Of a DNA stretch of 64,000 nucleotides, positions 19,038-28,040 are shown piece by piece (the stretch's first letter is position 1; each line of letters begins with the position of its first letter). The notes beneath the pieces are model-generated. The model saw nothing but the letters and a program-made list of their open reading frames with translations. It was not told the origin of the DNA and made no database searches. Position numbers and translations under genes: made by a program. Origin of the DNA: Thalassoglobus neptunius (GTDB lineage: Bacteria; Planctomycetota; Planctomycetia; Planctomycetales; Planctomycetaceae); assembly GCF_007859735.1 (NCBI RefSeq), contig NZ_SIHI01000001.1, positions 1,198,251 to 1,262,250 of the forward strand, written 5' to 3'.

Positions 19038-19919
19038 TCACTTGCTCGACGATCCGACAAATGCCTTTCGCAAGCCTTCGAGAGCTTCCTCGGTTGTCAC
19101 AACAGCACTCGCGATGTAGTGGTAATTTGCTACAGCGACTTTGTGCGAATCGCCTGCAGGAGTTTTGGCACCGGCGGTCGCATCTTGCACGACAGTCACC
19201 TCAAAGCCTTGTTCGATCAATTCACGCATGTGAGATTCGGTGCAAAGGTTTGCCGACATGCCGGCCAGGATGATTTTCTCAATGCCGCGTTTTCGAAGTT
19301 GCAAGACCAGGTCATTGGATTCCGGCCCGTAGACCTTGTGCGGGCTTGTCACAATCACATTGTCTCCCTCGATGTACGGCTTGTATTGCTCCAGCCAATC
19401 GGCCCCCGAGCCGTGGAAGTGGTCACAGCTCAGCTCGCCTTTTCGGTCGAACATGTTGATGTTGTGCATGAGCGACTCTAATGCTCCCTCGAACTTCCAC
19501 TGGTGATCGTGTGGGTAGTAGTAGTGCGGGGAAACGAAGACCGGCAGGTTCAAATCACGGGCGGTCTCGAACAGTGCGTGAATGTTATCAACCGTTCCGT
19601 TTTCAGTAACGCTCTCACCGACGACGCCCCAAGCGACTCCATCGGGACTCAGAAAGTCGTTTTGCGGGTCCGTGATGACGATGGCCGTGCGACCAGCCTC
19701 AAGTACCATGCCTGGCCGTGGAATACCGAGGTCGGTCGACGTGCTCAGTTTGACTTGGGTGTCGAGATTCCGGGCGACTGGTTCGGGTGTCTTGTGAGTG
19801 GCAACTTTGTTGGCCGCGGCTGATGACTTTGATCCGCCACTGAGAGAGTAAACCCCGACAATAGAAAACGTAGTGACGAGACCGAGGACAAGAGCGCTGT
19901 TTCGTTTTGTCGTTGACAT
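19038..19919 (-). CDS. exported isochorismatase-family cysteine hydrolase
   Basis: The 293-residue protein begins with an export signal or anchor (residues 1-30, SALVLGLVTTFSIVGVYSLSGG) and a spacer. Then comes the isochorismatase fold with all three catalytic residues visible: Asp in VITDPQNDFL, Lys in TSPHKVYGPESND, and Cys in AGMSANLCTESHMREL. Family members hydrolyse C-N or ether bonds (nicotinamide, N-carbamoyl compounds, isochorismate). The substrate here is unknown, and export is unusual for the family. A 230-bp space separates it from the PNPOx-like gene upstream. Confidence 0.88.
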   Translation of the reverse strand: MSTTKRNSALVLGLVTTFSIVGVYSLSGGSKSSAAANKVATHKTPEPVARNLDTQVKLSTSTDLGIPRPGMVLEAGRTAIVITDPQNDFLSPDGVAWGVVGESVTENGTVDNIHALFETARDLNLPVFVSPHYYYPHDHQWKFEGALESLMHNINMFDRKGELSCDHFHGSGADWLEQYKPYIEGDNVIVTSPHKVYGPESNDLVLQLRKRGIEKIILAGMSANLCTESHMRELIEQGFEVTVVQDATAGAKTPAGDSHKVAVANYHYIASAVVTTEEALEGLRKAFVGSSSK

Positions 19920-20151
19920 GTTTCTGGCCTTTGAATTTAAGTGGTGTGTTTAAGTTCGAAAGAGTTAAATCAGAAGGTTGGCGACGAGAGAGTTACACGC
20001 GTTGCCGCTCTTTATGACGGCGTTCTAAATATCCGGCATTCGGTCGGAAGAAATCGGGGATCAATGGCGTTCTCCTTGGTTTGGGGTTCGAAATTGCTTT
20101 GCATCAACGTTGCTGTCTTCCTCCATGGACAATGGAGTACTGCTCTTTGCT

Positions 20152-21090
20152 TCATTCAGTTGTGGCTGGGTTATGCGGTGAGTAGTCAAGAAATTCGGAA
20201 GCACCGGGCAGTGAGTGACGAGTCTCAATCCATCGATCGATGGCGAAGTCCCAATAACGACCGGTGCCGCCCGTTTCGTTGTGCGGATCTGCGACAGCCC
20301 AGCGCACTTCCGCACGGCCGGTTAACTGAAGAGTTCGGCCATTTTCAAAATCCGGGATGAGAAGCCCGGCACGCGGATTAATAGTGAAGTTGCCGAGCGT
20401 GTTAAACATTCCGTTCCCGGAGTAGTCGGGAATGCGGAGCTGTGCCGAGTCAAGTATTCTTATGAATCCGGGATTTCCGCCACGATGCGAGGCGTCGAGG
20501 CCACTCGATGGATGCTGGCTTGCGACAAACAATGTGTCTGCGCGGGAAATCCATTCTTGTTGTTCGTTTGTGAGTCTCGTGCCAGCCTGCGACTGGGGAC
20601 TCGATGGATGATTTTGGTCCGGCCGATAATTGCGTCGTTGGATATACTGCGGGCAATTGGGATAGGCTTGTTCCACGCTGACATGTAGTTGATCGTTCGT
20701 TGGAAAACTGACCTTGCCATTCACACGTAGCCGCGCGCGACTTTGCAGGTCTATCACCAGGAGTCCAATAGGAGGATCAGTAACCAGGTTCTGCCATACG
20801 GGATCGGCGTCCACTCGCAGAGCTTTGGAGACGTCGATGTCAAGTGCGTGCGGTTCTGCGGTAATGAAACCTGTGTTGCCGACAATGATCGACGCCCACA
20901 GGTCCTGTTGCTGGTCAACGCTGCTCACGACGACGAACTTTTGCTTCTTGGTGAACTTGATTGCACCCGGAATGATTGTGTTCCCAATCACACGGCCATT
21001 GCAGCGAGCTTGCTCCACCGCGCCAGCGAGTTGTTGAGCGATCAGTTCTCCCTCATGGTATTTGGTGGTGGGCGTCGTGGTTGTGGACAT
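20152..21090 (-). CDS. pyridoxamine 5'-phosphate oxidase-like FMN-binding protein
   Basis: From the ATG at 21090 this is 312 residues. The fold has duplicated split-barrel features: AIKFTKKQKFVVVSSVDQQ early, TDPPIGLLVIDLQSRARLRVNG, and later ISRADTLFVASQHP with GGNPGFIRI and NTLGNFTINPRAGLLIPDFE. The last block is typical of large PNPOx-family flavoproteins. No signal peptide. It lies 75 bases after the DsrE gene and is probably co-transcribed from the sigma-54 promoter ahead of that gene. The exact reaction is unknown. Confidence 0.85.
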   Translation of the reverse strand: MSTTTTPTTKYHEGELIAQQLAGAVEQARCNGRVIGNTIIPGAIKFTKKQKFVVVSSVDQQQDLWASIIVGNTGFITAEPHALDIDVSKALRVDADPVWQNLVTDPPIGLLVIDLQSRARLRVNGKVSFPTNDQLHVSVEQAYPNCPQYIQRRNYRPDQNHPSSPQSQAGTRLTNEQQEWISRADTLFVASQHPSSGLDASHRGGNPGFIRILDSAQLRIPDYSGNGMFNTLGNFTINPRAGLLIPDFENGRTLQLTGRAEVRWAVADPHNETGGTGRYWDFAIDRWIETRHSLPGASEFLDYSPHNPATTE

Positions 21091-21165
21091 AATTCGCTCC
21101 AGGATTCGGAACACCGCGAGACCCTCTCCCCAGGATGCCGAGGGGAGAGGGATTAACTGCGCGAA

Positions 21166-21618
21166 CTAGAAGATGAGAATGTTGCGACCTTCACCGACAA
21201 GTGCGGCCAAGCTCGGTAGCCCGCTTGTTCCCGGCACAGGGTTGTCGGTAATCAGGTCGAAACCGGATGCTTTGGCTTCTTCGCTGCCACCGAACACGTC
21301 AGCACATCCGCACGAGACACCAGCGATCGTGTCTTCGACTTCCCTATACAGCTCGTGAGCGGGGTGGTCTTTTTTGCTGAGCTCGCCAATCCAGCGTGTT
21401 CCGGCCCCTTGAAACAATACGCTTACGTCGTCCCTGCGATGTTTGAAGTCGTAAGCAGCAGCAAGTGCGTTGAAGACGCGTCCTAGCGCCTCTTCCTGGG
21501 AACCCGACTTCGGGTCCGATAAAACAACAATCGCCGCCTTCAGCTTGGTCGCGGTGTGAGCAGATGCATGCTGTTCGTCAACTTCACAAGCTCCAGTGGT
21601 GCAAGAGTCGGTCGCCAT
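21166..21618 (-). CDS. DsrE-family protein
   Basis: The ATG at 21618 has AAAGGA upstream and gives 150 residues. The DsrE-like fold is seen from LKAAIVVLSDPKSGSQEEALGRVFNAL through VLFQGAGTRWIGEL, HPAHELYREVEDTIAGVSCGCADVFG and the C-terminal LAALVGEGRNILIF. The CGC segment could be a thiol site; the family handles sulfane sulfur or acts in thiol relays. It is first in the operon and is preceded by the sigma-54 promoter at 21676 and two palindromic sites. Confidence 0.85.
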   Translation of the reverse strand: MATDSCTTGACEVDEQHASAHTATKLKAAIVVLSDPKSGSQEEALGRVFNALAAAYDFKHRRDDVSVLFQGAGTRWIGELSKKDHPAHELYREVEDTIAGVSCGCADVFGGSEEAKASGFDLITDNPVPGTSGLPSLAALVGEGRNILIF

Positions 21619-21675
21619 GGTTTCAGTCCTTTCAAGAGTGAATAGTTCGATTTGACTTACGTGGGAGCGTCTATC

Positions 21676-21689
21676 GCAATACACGTACC
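21676..21689 (-). promoter_or_regulatory. sigma-54 (-24/-12) promoter for the DsrE operon
   Basis: On the minus strand the sequence is GGTACGTGTATTGC. The invariant GG and GC are spaced exactly, AC and TTGC match the consensus, and one base differs in the -24 box. It lies about 58 bases upstream of the dsrE-like ATG. Together with the copy at 16476 it defines two arms controlled from one activator. Confidence 0.75.
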
Positions 21690-21760
21690 GAATACTATTC
21701 ATGATGCGCAACATGCTTTTCAGAAAAGAGTTGCGACTTATCTTAGGAAACGGACAGGGT

Positions 21761-21774
21761 CACGAAATTTCGTG
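21761..21774. promoter_or_regulatory. perfect 14-bp palindrome, candidate enhancer site 1
   Basis: CACGAAATTTCGTG is a perfect palindrome 72 bp upstream of the -24 box at 21689, where sigma-54 activators normally bind. A second near-copy is at 21799 and a third beside the activator gene at 16559. Confidence 0.75.
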
Positions 21775-21798
21775 AATCCGCATTTGCGTTGATAGGTT

Positions 21799-21812
21799 TA
21801 CGGAATTTCGTG
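21799..21812. promoter_or_regulatory. candidate enhancer site 2
   Basis: TACGGAATTTCGTG differs from the perfect palindrome at 21761 in two of 14 positions. The centres are 38 bp apart, giving a paired enhancer arrangement. Confidence 0.65.
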
Positions 21813-22312
21813 AAAGCGGCACTTGATGCTGCGCTAGTCGATCGTCGTCCGATCACGGCCCGGTTTCGCCAGTGCGCTGGTGGACAGCGGGCGGCAGATC
21901 TTCAGGGGCAGAGCTGCGAGTCGAGTGCGGGCTCAAGCAAGTGACCTGTGAGCCATAGGCCCTTCTTGCGATAACGGTAACGTGCTGCGATATCGAGCCA
22001 ACTCTATCGCGAAAGAGTTCCGTTTCGCTTCGACGTCAATTCGAGTGTTTGCTTTGGCTTATTTGCGATTATGCAGTTCGTCTCTCTGCTGGCCTGTTGA
22101 AATCAGAGTTGAACTCACATTCGAAAGCGCAGGGCGAAACTGGTAGCGATTAGCCGACGAGTTAATCAGGCGTTCAATGAAGAGAAGACGGGTCGGTAAG
22201 AACGAACAAGTGTTTCATCACCCGGTTGGCATTCGCACGCTGTCGCTACGGATTCGGCAACGTATGGGCCGGAGAAATTTCATTGACGTTGGTCGTGGTG
22301 GGCAGTGCGGAT
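21813..22312. other. gene-poor stretch
   Basis: I see no supported gene in these 500 bases. A short plus-strand frame at 22177-22365 has no recognisable family and overlaps the end of the WYL regulator. Confidence 0.5.
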
Positions 22313-23014
22313 TTATGTTTGGTTGGGCGAGGACTTTGATGATTTTTGATTCTGTAAATCCTTGAGGGTCTTTCCGGTTTCGTCTGGGAATCGTTCGTCA
22401 GTGATTTGCAGATTCGTGATTCGATCGACACGGAACTCGCGGAAATCTTGGCGTGATTCGCACCACGCAGCGAGTAGCCAAACGGGGGCGATGAAGACGA
22501 GGCATAAGGGGCGAATGCGGCGTTGGGACTCTTTTCCGGATTCGTCTGTGTAGTGGATTTCGATCCAATGTTTGGTGCGGACGGCTCGCCTCAGAGCTGC
22601 AAAGTCAATTGCGATTGGCAACTTGCTGCGGCTTGAACAGGCGTAAGCTGCGGAACGGTTGGCGTCTTCGGCGAGGGAAGGTGGCAGGACAGCTGTGATC
22701 TTTTCCATTGCTCTACGGGCTGAGCGGGCGATGGCTGCGTCTCCCCAACTCTCGACCATCTGGGCTCCGAGGGTCAAGGCATCGAGTTCGTCGACATCAA
22801 ACATGAGCGGCTTGACGAGATAGTCCTTGCTGAGCAGATAGCCGACACCTGCTTCGCCGATTATCGGGACACCGGAGGATTTCAAATCGGCGATGTCGCG
22901 GTAGATCGTACGGATGCCGATTTCCATCTCTTGTGCGATTTCTTCGCCTGTGACCGCTTCGCGGCGCGTCTTGAGGTACTCAACAATTCGAAAGAGGCGG
23001 TCGGCTCGGCGCAT
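22313..23014 (-). CDS. WYL-domain transcriptional regulator (YafY type)
   Basis: The 233-residue protein has an N-terminal winged helix (MRRADRLFRIVEYLKTRREA, then EIAQEMEIGIRTIYRDIADL). A WYL ligand domain follows at about 135-215, with HWIEIHYTDESGKESQRRIR, then PVWLLAAWCESRQDFREFRVDRI. Such proteins repress or activate neighbours in response to a ligand that is usually unknown. It is divergent from the AHSA1 gene at 23242. The spacer contains four CTGWCAG half-sites that are probably its operator. Confidence 0.9.
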   Translation of the reverse strand: MRRADRLFRIVEYLKTRREAVTGEEIAQEMEIGIRTIYRDIADLKSSGVPIIGEAGVGYLLSKDYLVKPLMFDVDELDALTLGAQMVESWGDAAIARSARRAMEKITAVLPPSLAEDANRSAAYACSSRSKLPIAIDFAALRRAVRTKHWIEIHYTDESGKESQRRIRPLCLVFIAPVWLLAAWCESRQDFREFRVDRITNLQITDERFPDETGKTLKDLQNQKSSKSSPNQT

Positions 23015-23055
23015 GCGGCGTTCCAGCGGATGGATTGATTGGAAACTTGGAATTC

Positions 23056-23084
23056 CTGACAGTCTCCTGACAGTATGCTGTCAG
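23056..23084. promoter_or_regulatory. repeated CTGACAG/CTGTCAG operator
   Basis: CTGACAG occurs at 23056-23062 and 23067-23073, and its inverse CTGTCAG at 23078-23084 (another at 23157-23163). The middle pair forms an inverted repeat with a 4-base spacer. The cluster sits between the divergent WYL regulator and AHSA1 genes, where a dimeric regulator would bind. Confidence 0.6.
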
Positions 23085-23241
23085 CAGGGCTCTGTAAAGT
23101 TCTTCCATGCGATCAACCCATGGCGTGTCTGCATCTCAATGACCTTTGCGATGTTCTGTCAGCAACAGTCGATTGGCGGACGAACTCGCTGGGGTTGATC
23201 TGACGGATCCGCATCCCCGTGTTAGCCTGCATTCAGGAAAG

Positions 23242-23736
23242 ATGAAAATTATGAAGCCCGCTGCCGTGAGAACACCTTCTGAAACCGAGGTCGAGGTCGT
23301 AAGAAGTTTCGACGCGTCTGTTGACCTGGTCTGGAAATCCTTCATCGAGCCCGAGTTGGTGAGCCGTTGGATGCTCGGACCGCCGGGCTGGTCGATGCCT
23401 GTGTGTGAGATGGACTTTCGAGTCGGTGGAAGATACGAGAACCGATTTCGAAATGACGATGAAGGGATGGAGTTTGGTTTGGCCGGAGAGTTTCGTGAGA
23501 TCGAACCGTTGCGGAAAATCGTGCAAGACGAAAACTATGGAGAAGGTCGCTCCGAGGAGGGAATGTGCCATACTGCGGTGGTCACGATTACTTTTCAAGA
23601 AGATCACACCGGGACGACTGTCGCCACAGTTGTTGAGTACCCATCAAGAGAGGCCCGCGATGCTGCACTGGCAACCGGTATGACGGAATCGATGGAAATG
23701 GGGTACTGCCGTATTGATGAGCTGATCGCGAAGTGA
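23242..23736 (+). CDS. AHSA1-type SRPBCC protein
   Basis: From the ATG at 23242 (AGGAAAG upstream) this is 164 residues of the Aha1 C-terminal / START-like fold: VVRSFDASVDLVWKSFIEPE, RWMLGPPGW, then MDFRVGGRYENRF. The end is FQEDHTGTTVATVVEYPS. These helix-grip proteins bind small hydrophobic ligands. They are very often paired with a winged-helix regulator, as here with the divergent WYL gene. Function unknown beyond that. A frame open from 23146 would add residues with no family similarity. Confidence 0.85.
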   Translation: MKIMKPAAVRTPSETEVEVVRSFDASVDLVWKSFIEPELVSRWMLGPPGWSMPVCEMDFRVGGRYENRFRNDDEGMEFGLAGEFREIEPLRKIVQDENYGEGRSEEGMCHTAVVTITFQEDHTGTTVATVVEYPSREARDAALATGMTESMEMGYCRIDELIAK

Positions 23737-23837
23737 TCGCAATGTCTCGTGTGGCAGTCACAGTGACGCCAGTCGCAGTGACACAGGGATCTCTTTCGTG
23801 ATCAATACCTCGAATTGAGATCGATCAGTGTGGCGCC

Positions 23838-23871
23838 GACCGATTCCGTTGCACGTGGAGGCAACGGAATC
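23838..23871. terminator. strong 13-bp hairpin between convergent genes
   Basis: CCGATTCCGTTGC (23838-23850) and GCAACGGAATCGG (23859-23871) form a perfect 13-bp stem with an 8-base loop. Placed between AHSA1 (plus) and the large PVC gene (minus), it probably terminates transcription from both sides. No T-run. Confidence 0.65.
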
Positions 23872-23955
23872 GGGGCATCGTTCGGGTTCCTTCAGGATTG
23901 GATTCCTTCAAGGATCGCTGTAGGAGCGATTCAAAATTTATTAACCGCGATGGAG

Positions 23956-26900
23956 TTATTGTGCGACTTCTCGCTTGAGAGCACGCAGTTTTCGCTTGCC
24001 GCCTTTGTTGACCTCCAAAACGAATCGCGCCAGATTCAGGAACTCCTCTCGGTCAGCGAGTGACCGGACGAGACCGGCGGGCATTGTTGAGAGAGGAGAA
24101 GCGATGATCTCTTCGATTTGATCGGCGGGGATTTCGCGGAGTTTGCCTTTTTCGGCAGCGATACTCAGAACGACTTTTTCGTCAGTCTGTTCGACGAGAT
24201 ATCCTGATGTGAATCGGCCGTCATCGGTAATGACCGTAACGGATTGATATCCTTTCAGGATTGACTTGGAAGGATTCAAAATCGACTCGATGAGGAACTC
24301 GTCGGTGAGACCTTCTCGTGCAGCGGTCAGTTCCGGACCGAGTTGGAAATCTTCCTGTGCGTCGTGGCATGTCGCGCAGGCAGTCTTTTCCTGATAGAAA
24401 ATCTTGGCGCCTTCCAGTGGATCACCAGCTTCCCAGGCGTCCTGAACAAGTTGAGCGACGGATTCCGCGAGCAGCTGTTGCTCCAGTTTTTCGTTCTTGA
24501 GCTGATCCTCGACAAGTGATGGTCGGCTGCCTTCCGGGAAAGGATGCATCTCGATCAGTTCTTCAGGATTGTAGAACCGGCGGCGGCTTCGTGTCTCTTC
24601 GCGGATTCGTTTGACGTCATCAACGCTGATCTCGGACGCGTCATTTCCCCAGCTGTTTCGAACGTAGGTGAGAACGCTGGCCATTTCGGCATCGGTGAAC
24701 ATGTTCCCCAATGCGGTCATGGGAGGGACACCTTGTGTCGGTTCAAAGACTTGTCCGCGAACCTGGATCTTTCCCCAGAGTCCGTGCAGAGTCAGTTTGA
24801 TGAGCCGATCCGGGTCCCCGGTGACCCATTCACTGCCAGCCAGTGGAGGGTAGATTCGGGTGATTCCTTCGCCATGCTCACGATGGCAGGTGGCACATGA
24901 TCCTTCTGAGTAGAAGACGGTTTGTCCCACTTCGTAAACCTGGCGGAACTCTTTGTCTCTGAATTTCCGCGACTTTGTGCTGTAGTCTTTGGGTTTGAAT
25001 GCCCCTTCAAGTTTGGAAGCAAGGAACTGTTCCGGATTGACGGTCAGGTCAATCGTTTCGAATCGCCCGGCAGCAAGAAGCTCTTCCACTTCTGGTTTGA
25101 GTGACTGCATCGCACTGTTGAGTGCGTTCCTGATCCAGCGATCTGTCGGTTGCGTGGCGACTGACAAGACGACTTCTGCTCCCTGATTTCCTCCCAGCCA
25201 GGTCGCAGCAGCGAGGGCTTCGAGGCGAACTCTGGGGTGTTCGTCAGTGGATGCCTGCATCAGGTAGGTTTCCGGATGGTCGAGCAAATGCAGGCAGTGC
25301 CGGACGACTCGCACGCCAGCGGATCGGACGCGATGGTCTTCCGCAGTCAGGCACGCATTGAGAAGGTCCAGTGATGGGGACTGCTGCCCCCAGGTTGCCC
25401 AGAGAGCTTCGAGCACAAGCCGTTCGTTGTCAGCGTTTTCGCTGGCGAATTGCGTCGCAGCGGCGAGAACTTCTTCTCGATCGCGAGCACGGAGTTCCCG
25501 GTGAGACCATTTGCGGGCGTTCAACTCGGGAAGCTTCATGTTTTCGAATAACTCTTCGATCGATGCTCCGGCAACATGAGGCGGAGTGACGAGCGGCGAG
25601 TCGTTGCGGGTGATTCGGTAGATGCGACCGTATTTGGAGTTTCGGAGCGGATCGCGGGCACTGTGCTGCATGTGCCCGATCAGCGTGTTGTGCCAATCGA
25701 TGAAGTAGAGACTTCCGTCAGGAGCGACTTCTAGATCGCAAGGCCGGAAGTTTCCATCGGTCGATTGAATCAGGTCCTGACGAAACTTGCCTTTGATCTC
25801 AGCCCCGTCTTCGACGACTTGATACTGCTTGATGCCGAGGAATCCGATGCTGTTGGCATACATGTAGTCTCCCTGAACTTCTTCAGGGAAGTGTCGTGAA
25901 TGCAGGAATTCCGCGCCGGAGGTCGGTCGCGTATGGTGTTCGTAATTGAACTTGGAAACCTTCGGGATCTCGTAGGAGTGCGGGACTTTCAGTGAGTAGC
26001 CAAGCATCCAGTATTGAGCTCCTCCGGAAGCATCATTGACGACCGTTTGACCGTATTCGTCGTGTGCGACACCCCACGGATTGTTGACATCCGACTGCAT
26101 CACACGTTCGACTTTCCATGAAGCGGGGTCGAAACGCCAGACTCCGCCGTCGGTCATCCGTTCTGGTCCCCAGGGGGTTTCCACTTGTGAGTGGAGGAAG
26201 CGACCTTCGCACATGAAGATTCCGCCGCCGTTGTCGACATCGAATGCAGAGATGGCGTGGTGCGTGTCGTGAGGATCGAAACCGTCCAGAAGATAAACCA
26301 TTTCGTCAGCTCGGTCGTCGCCATCGTTGTCTTTGAGCAGAACCAGATACGGCTCTTGTGAGAGGTAAACACCTTCCGGTCCGAATTCGAAACCGATGGG
26401 CATGTGAAGCCCGTCGGCAAAGACCGTTTCCTTGTCTGCCCGGCCGTCTCCGTCTGTGTCTTCATAGATCAACAACATGTCGTTCGGCTTGGTGTCACCC
26501 GGTTTGTAGTGCGGGTAACTCGGCAGCGTCGACACCCAAAGTCGGCCTTTGTTGTCGAAACGCATTTGCGCGGGGTTCCCAAGATTTGGGAACTCCTGCT
26601 CTGAAGCAAACAGGGAAACGTCATAGCCGTCGGGAAGCGTGAATGTCGCTTTGGCTTCTTCTTCGGTCTTGAGAAAGTCGAGCGTTCCGTTTTTCTCGCT
26701 GACCTGATAGTTCGTCTCGACTGGCGAAAGAGGGCGGGTTTGAGAATCATCAACGTCGAGCGTCGATGAGCGTCCTTGTGCGATTGCCCAGATGTTCTGG
26801 TCGCGAAGGACCGTCATCTGGCGAATTTTCTCGATTTCTTCCGGGTAGTTGTAGTTTCCATAGGGAGCCCACCGGCGACCGTAGGCGTGAACGCCATTGA

Positions 26901-27921
26901 GCATTCGATAGTCGTTTCTCCAGAACCAGGACTTGTCCTGAACTGCCTGATGAAGAACGGAACCCGGATTAACTGGCTCGGTTTGTTGTCCAAACAGCTG
27001 TTCCATGAGGACTGGAGCCAGTTTCTGGTAACCCGCCTCTGAGAGATGAACACCATTGATCGTTAACGGTTCATCAGTGTTCTGAAACCACTCGAGTGTC
27101 GGCGTGAACAGGTCGACGTAGCCCACTTCTTTTTCGGTAGCGACTTCCTTCACTGCGTCCGCGTAAGCTTTGAGAATCTGATTTCTCACCACAGCATCCG
27201 GAAGAAAGTAATCGGTCAACTGCTGCATCGCGATCGGAGTCGCGAGAATCAGTCGCGGAGGTTGCGTGTCGTTCCTCGTATAGGAACGAGACAGCGTGTG
27301 ATCGACAAACGCTCTGAGTTCGTTCTTGAAGTTTTCCACTCCCTCCAATCCATCGAAGGATTCATTGAAGCCGAAGAAGGCAACAATTGTGTTGGCTTTG
27401 AGGATCGTCAGCCATTCGTCCGGTGATGGGTAGTGTCCGATTCCGAGATGAGCATTGATTTCGGGGCGGAATTTCTCTGCTCCTGGAAAGGCCCACGGAT
27501 CCGGTCGTCCTGCTTCCGGTCGAAACGCAGGAGTGTGTCCGGGGAAGCCCATGTTTCGAAATGTGATTTCCTTCTTCGGAAACTGCTGTTGCAGTGCCGT
27601 CTCGAAGAAATTGAAGTGCTCCATCCGCGAAGCCAGTGTGTTTCCCAGAAGGACGATCGTCTCGCCCTGATTCGGTTCGATCGGAAGTGAAACGGCAGGT
27701 GCGTCCGCATCGACGGGGACCGGTTGCAGATACTCCGGTCGGACTTGATCCGCTTGCTGGGTTTCGCTGGGAGTGATCGTCGTGATCACTTCAGGTGCAG
27801 ATGGGGATGAGGCGTCCTCTTCCTTCTCCGCAATTGAATACGAATTTGCAATCGCCAGAAAAACTCCTGCTGAGACGAGGCAGAACAATCTGGAAATAGG
27901 CTTCGAGATTTCTCTTTTCAT
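23956..27921 (-). CDS. giant secreted SGNH hydrolase / PVC membrane-dehydrogenase / haem-binding fusion
   Basis: This 1321-residue protein starts with a signal peptide (LFCLVSAGVFLAIANSYSIA). The order is: an SGNH/GDSL-like esterase domain (about 85-330, start ETIVLLGNTLASRMEHF); a beta-propeller of the Planctomycetes-Verrucomicrobia membrane-bound dehydrogenase type (about 430-790, DGYDVSLFASEQEFPNLGNP); HEAT-like repeats (about 810-960); a cytochrome-c domain with CATCH at 1009; and a second haem-binding domain with CATCH at 1182 followed by the family's FLIESILNPSKSI and STMPAGL blocks. Such proteins are expanded in planctomycetes and are thought to oxidise carbohydrates in the periplasm. 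No partner genes except the sugar cluster beside it. Confidence 0.92.
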   Translation of the reverse strand: MKREISKPISRLFCLVSAGVFLAIANSYSIAEKEEDASSPSAPEVITTITPSETQQADQVRPEYLQPVPVDADAPAVSLPIEPNQGETIVLLGNTLASRMEHFNFFETALQQQFPKKEITFRNMGFPGHTPAFRPEAGRPDPWAFPGAEKFRPEINAHLGIGHYPSPDEWLTILKANTIVAFFGFNESFDGLEGVENFKNELRAFVDHTLSRSYTRNDTQPPRLILATPIAMQQLTDYFLPDAVVRNQILKAYADAVKEVATEKEVGYVDLFTPTLEWFQNTDEPLTINGVHLSEAGYQKLAPVLMEQLFGQQTEPVNPGSVLHQAVQDKSWFWRNDYRMLNGVHAYGRRWAPYGNYNYPEEIEKIRQMTVLRDQNIWAIAQGRSSTLDVDDSQTRPLSPVETNYQVSEKNGTLDFLKTEEEAKATFTLPDGYDVSLFASEQEFPNLGNPAQMRFDNKGRLWVSTLPSYPHYKPGDTKPNDMLLIYEDTDGDGRADKETVFADGLHMPIGFEFGPEGVYLSQEPYLVLLKDNDGDDRADEMVYLLDGFDPHDTHHAISAFDVDNGGGIFMCEGRFLHSQVETPWGPERMTDGGVWRFDPASWKVERVMQSDVNNPWGVAHDEYGQTVVNDASGGAQYWMLGYSLKVPHSYEIPKVSKFNYEHHTRPTSGAEFLHSRHFPEEVQGDYMYANSIGFLGIKQYQVVEDGAEIKGKFRQDLIQSTDGNFRPCDLEVAPDGSLYFIDWHNTLIGHMQHSARDPLRNSKYGRIYRITRNDSPLVTPPHVAGASIEELFENMKLPELNARKWSHRELRARDREEVLAAATQFASENADNERLVLEALWATWGQQSPSLDLLNACLTAEDHRVRSAGVRVVRHCLHLLDHPETYLMQASTDEHPRVRLEALAAATWLGGNQGAEVVLSVATQPTDRWIRNALNSAMQSLKPEVEELLAAGRFETIDLTVNPEQFLASKLEGAFKPKDYSTKSRKFRDKEFRQVYEVGQTVFYSEGSCATCHREHGEGITRIYPPLAGSEWVTGDPDRLIKLTLHGLWGKIQVRGQVFEPTQGVPPMTALGNMFTDAEMASVLTYVRNSWGNDASEISVDDVKRIREETRSRRRFYNPEELIEMHPFPEGSRPSLVEDQLKNEKLEQQLLAESVAQLVQDAWEAGDPLEGAKIFYQEKTACATCHDAQEDFQLGPELTAAREGLTDEFLIESILNPSKSILKGYQSVTVITDDGRFTSGYLVEQTDEKVVLSIAAEKGKLREIPADQIEEIIASPLSTMPAGLVRSLADREEFLNLARFVLEVNKGGKRKLRALKREVAQ

Positions 27922-28040
27922 AATATTTCGTTCGCGACGGGATTCGATATTCAGGAACTGACGAACTTGTCGACAGAAGATCGGAGTTGGAACACTCTAT
28001 TTCATTGAACTGGCGAGCATCTTTCAAGCTCGCTCCAGTT

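Noticed and set aside
19920-20151. Possible separate sigma-54 promoter for the isochorismatase-like gene
   Set aside because: No GG-N10-GC with correct spacing found on the minus strand, so I treat the gene as part of the DsrE operon or as having an ordinary promoter.
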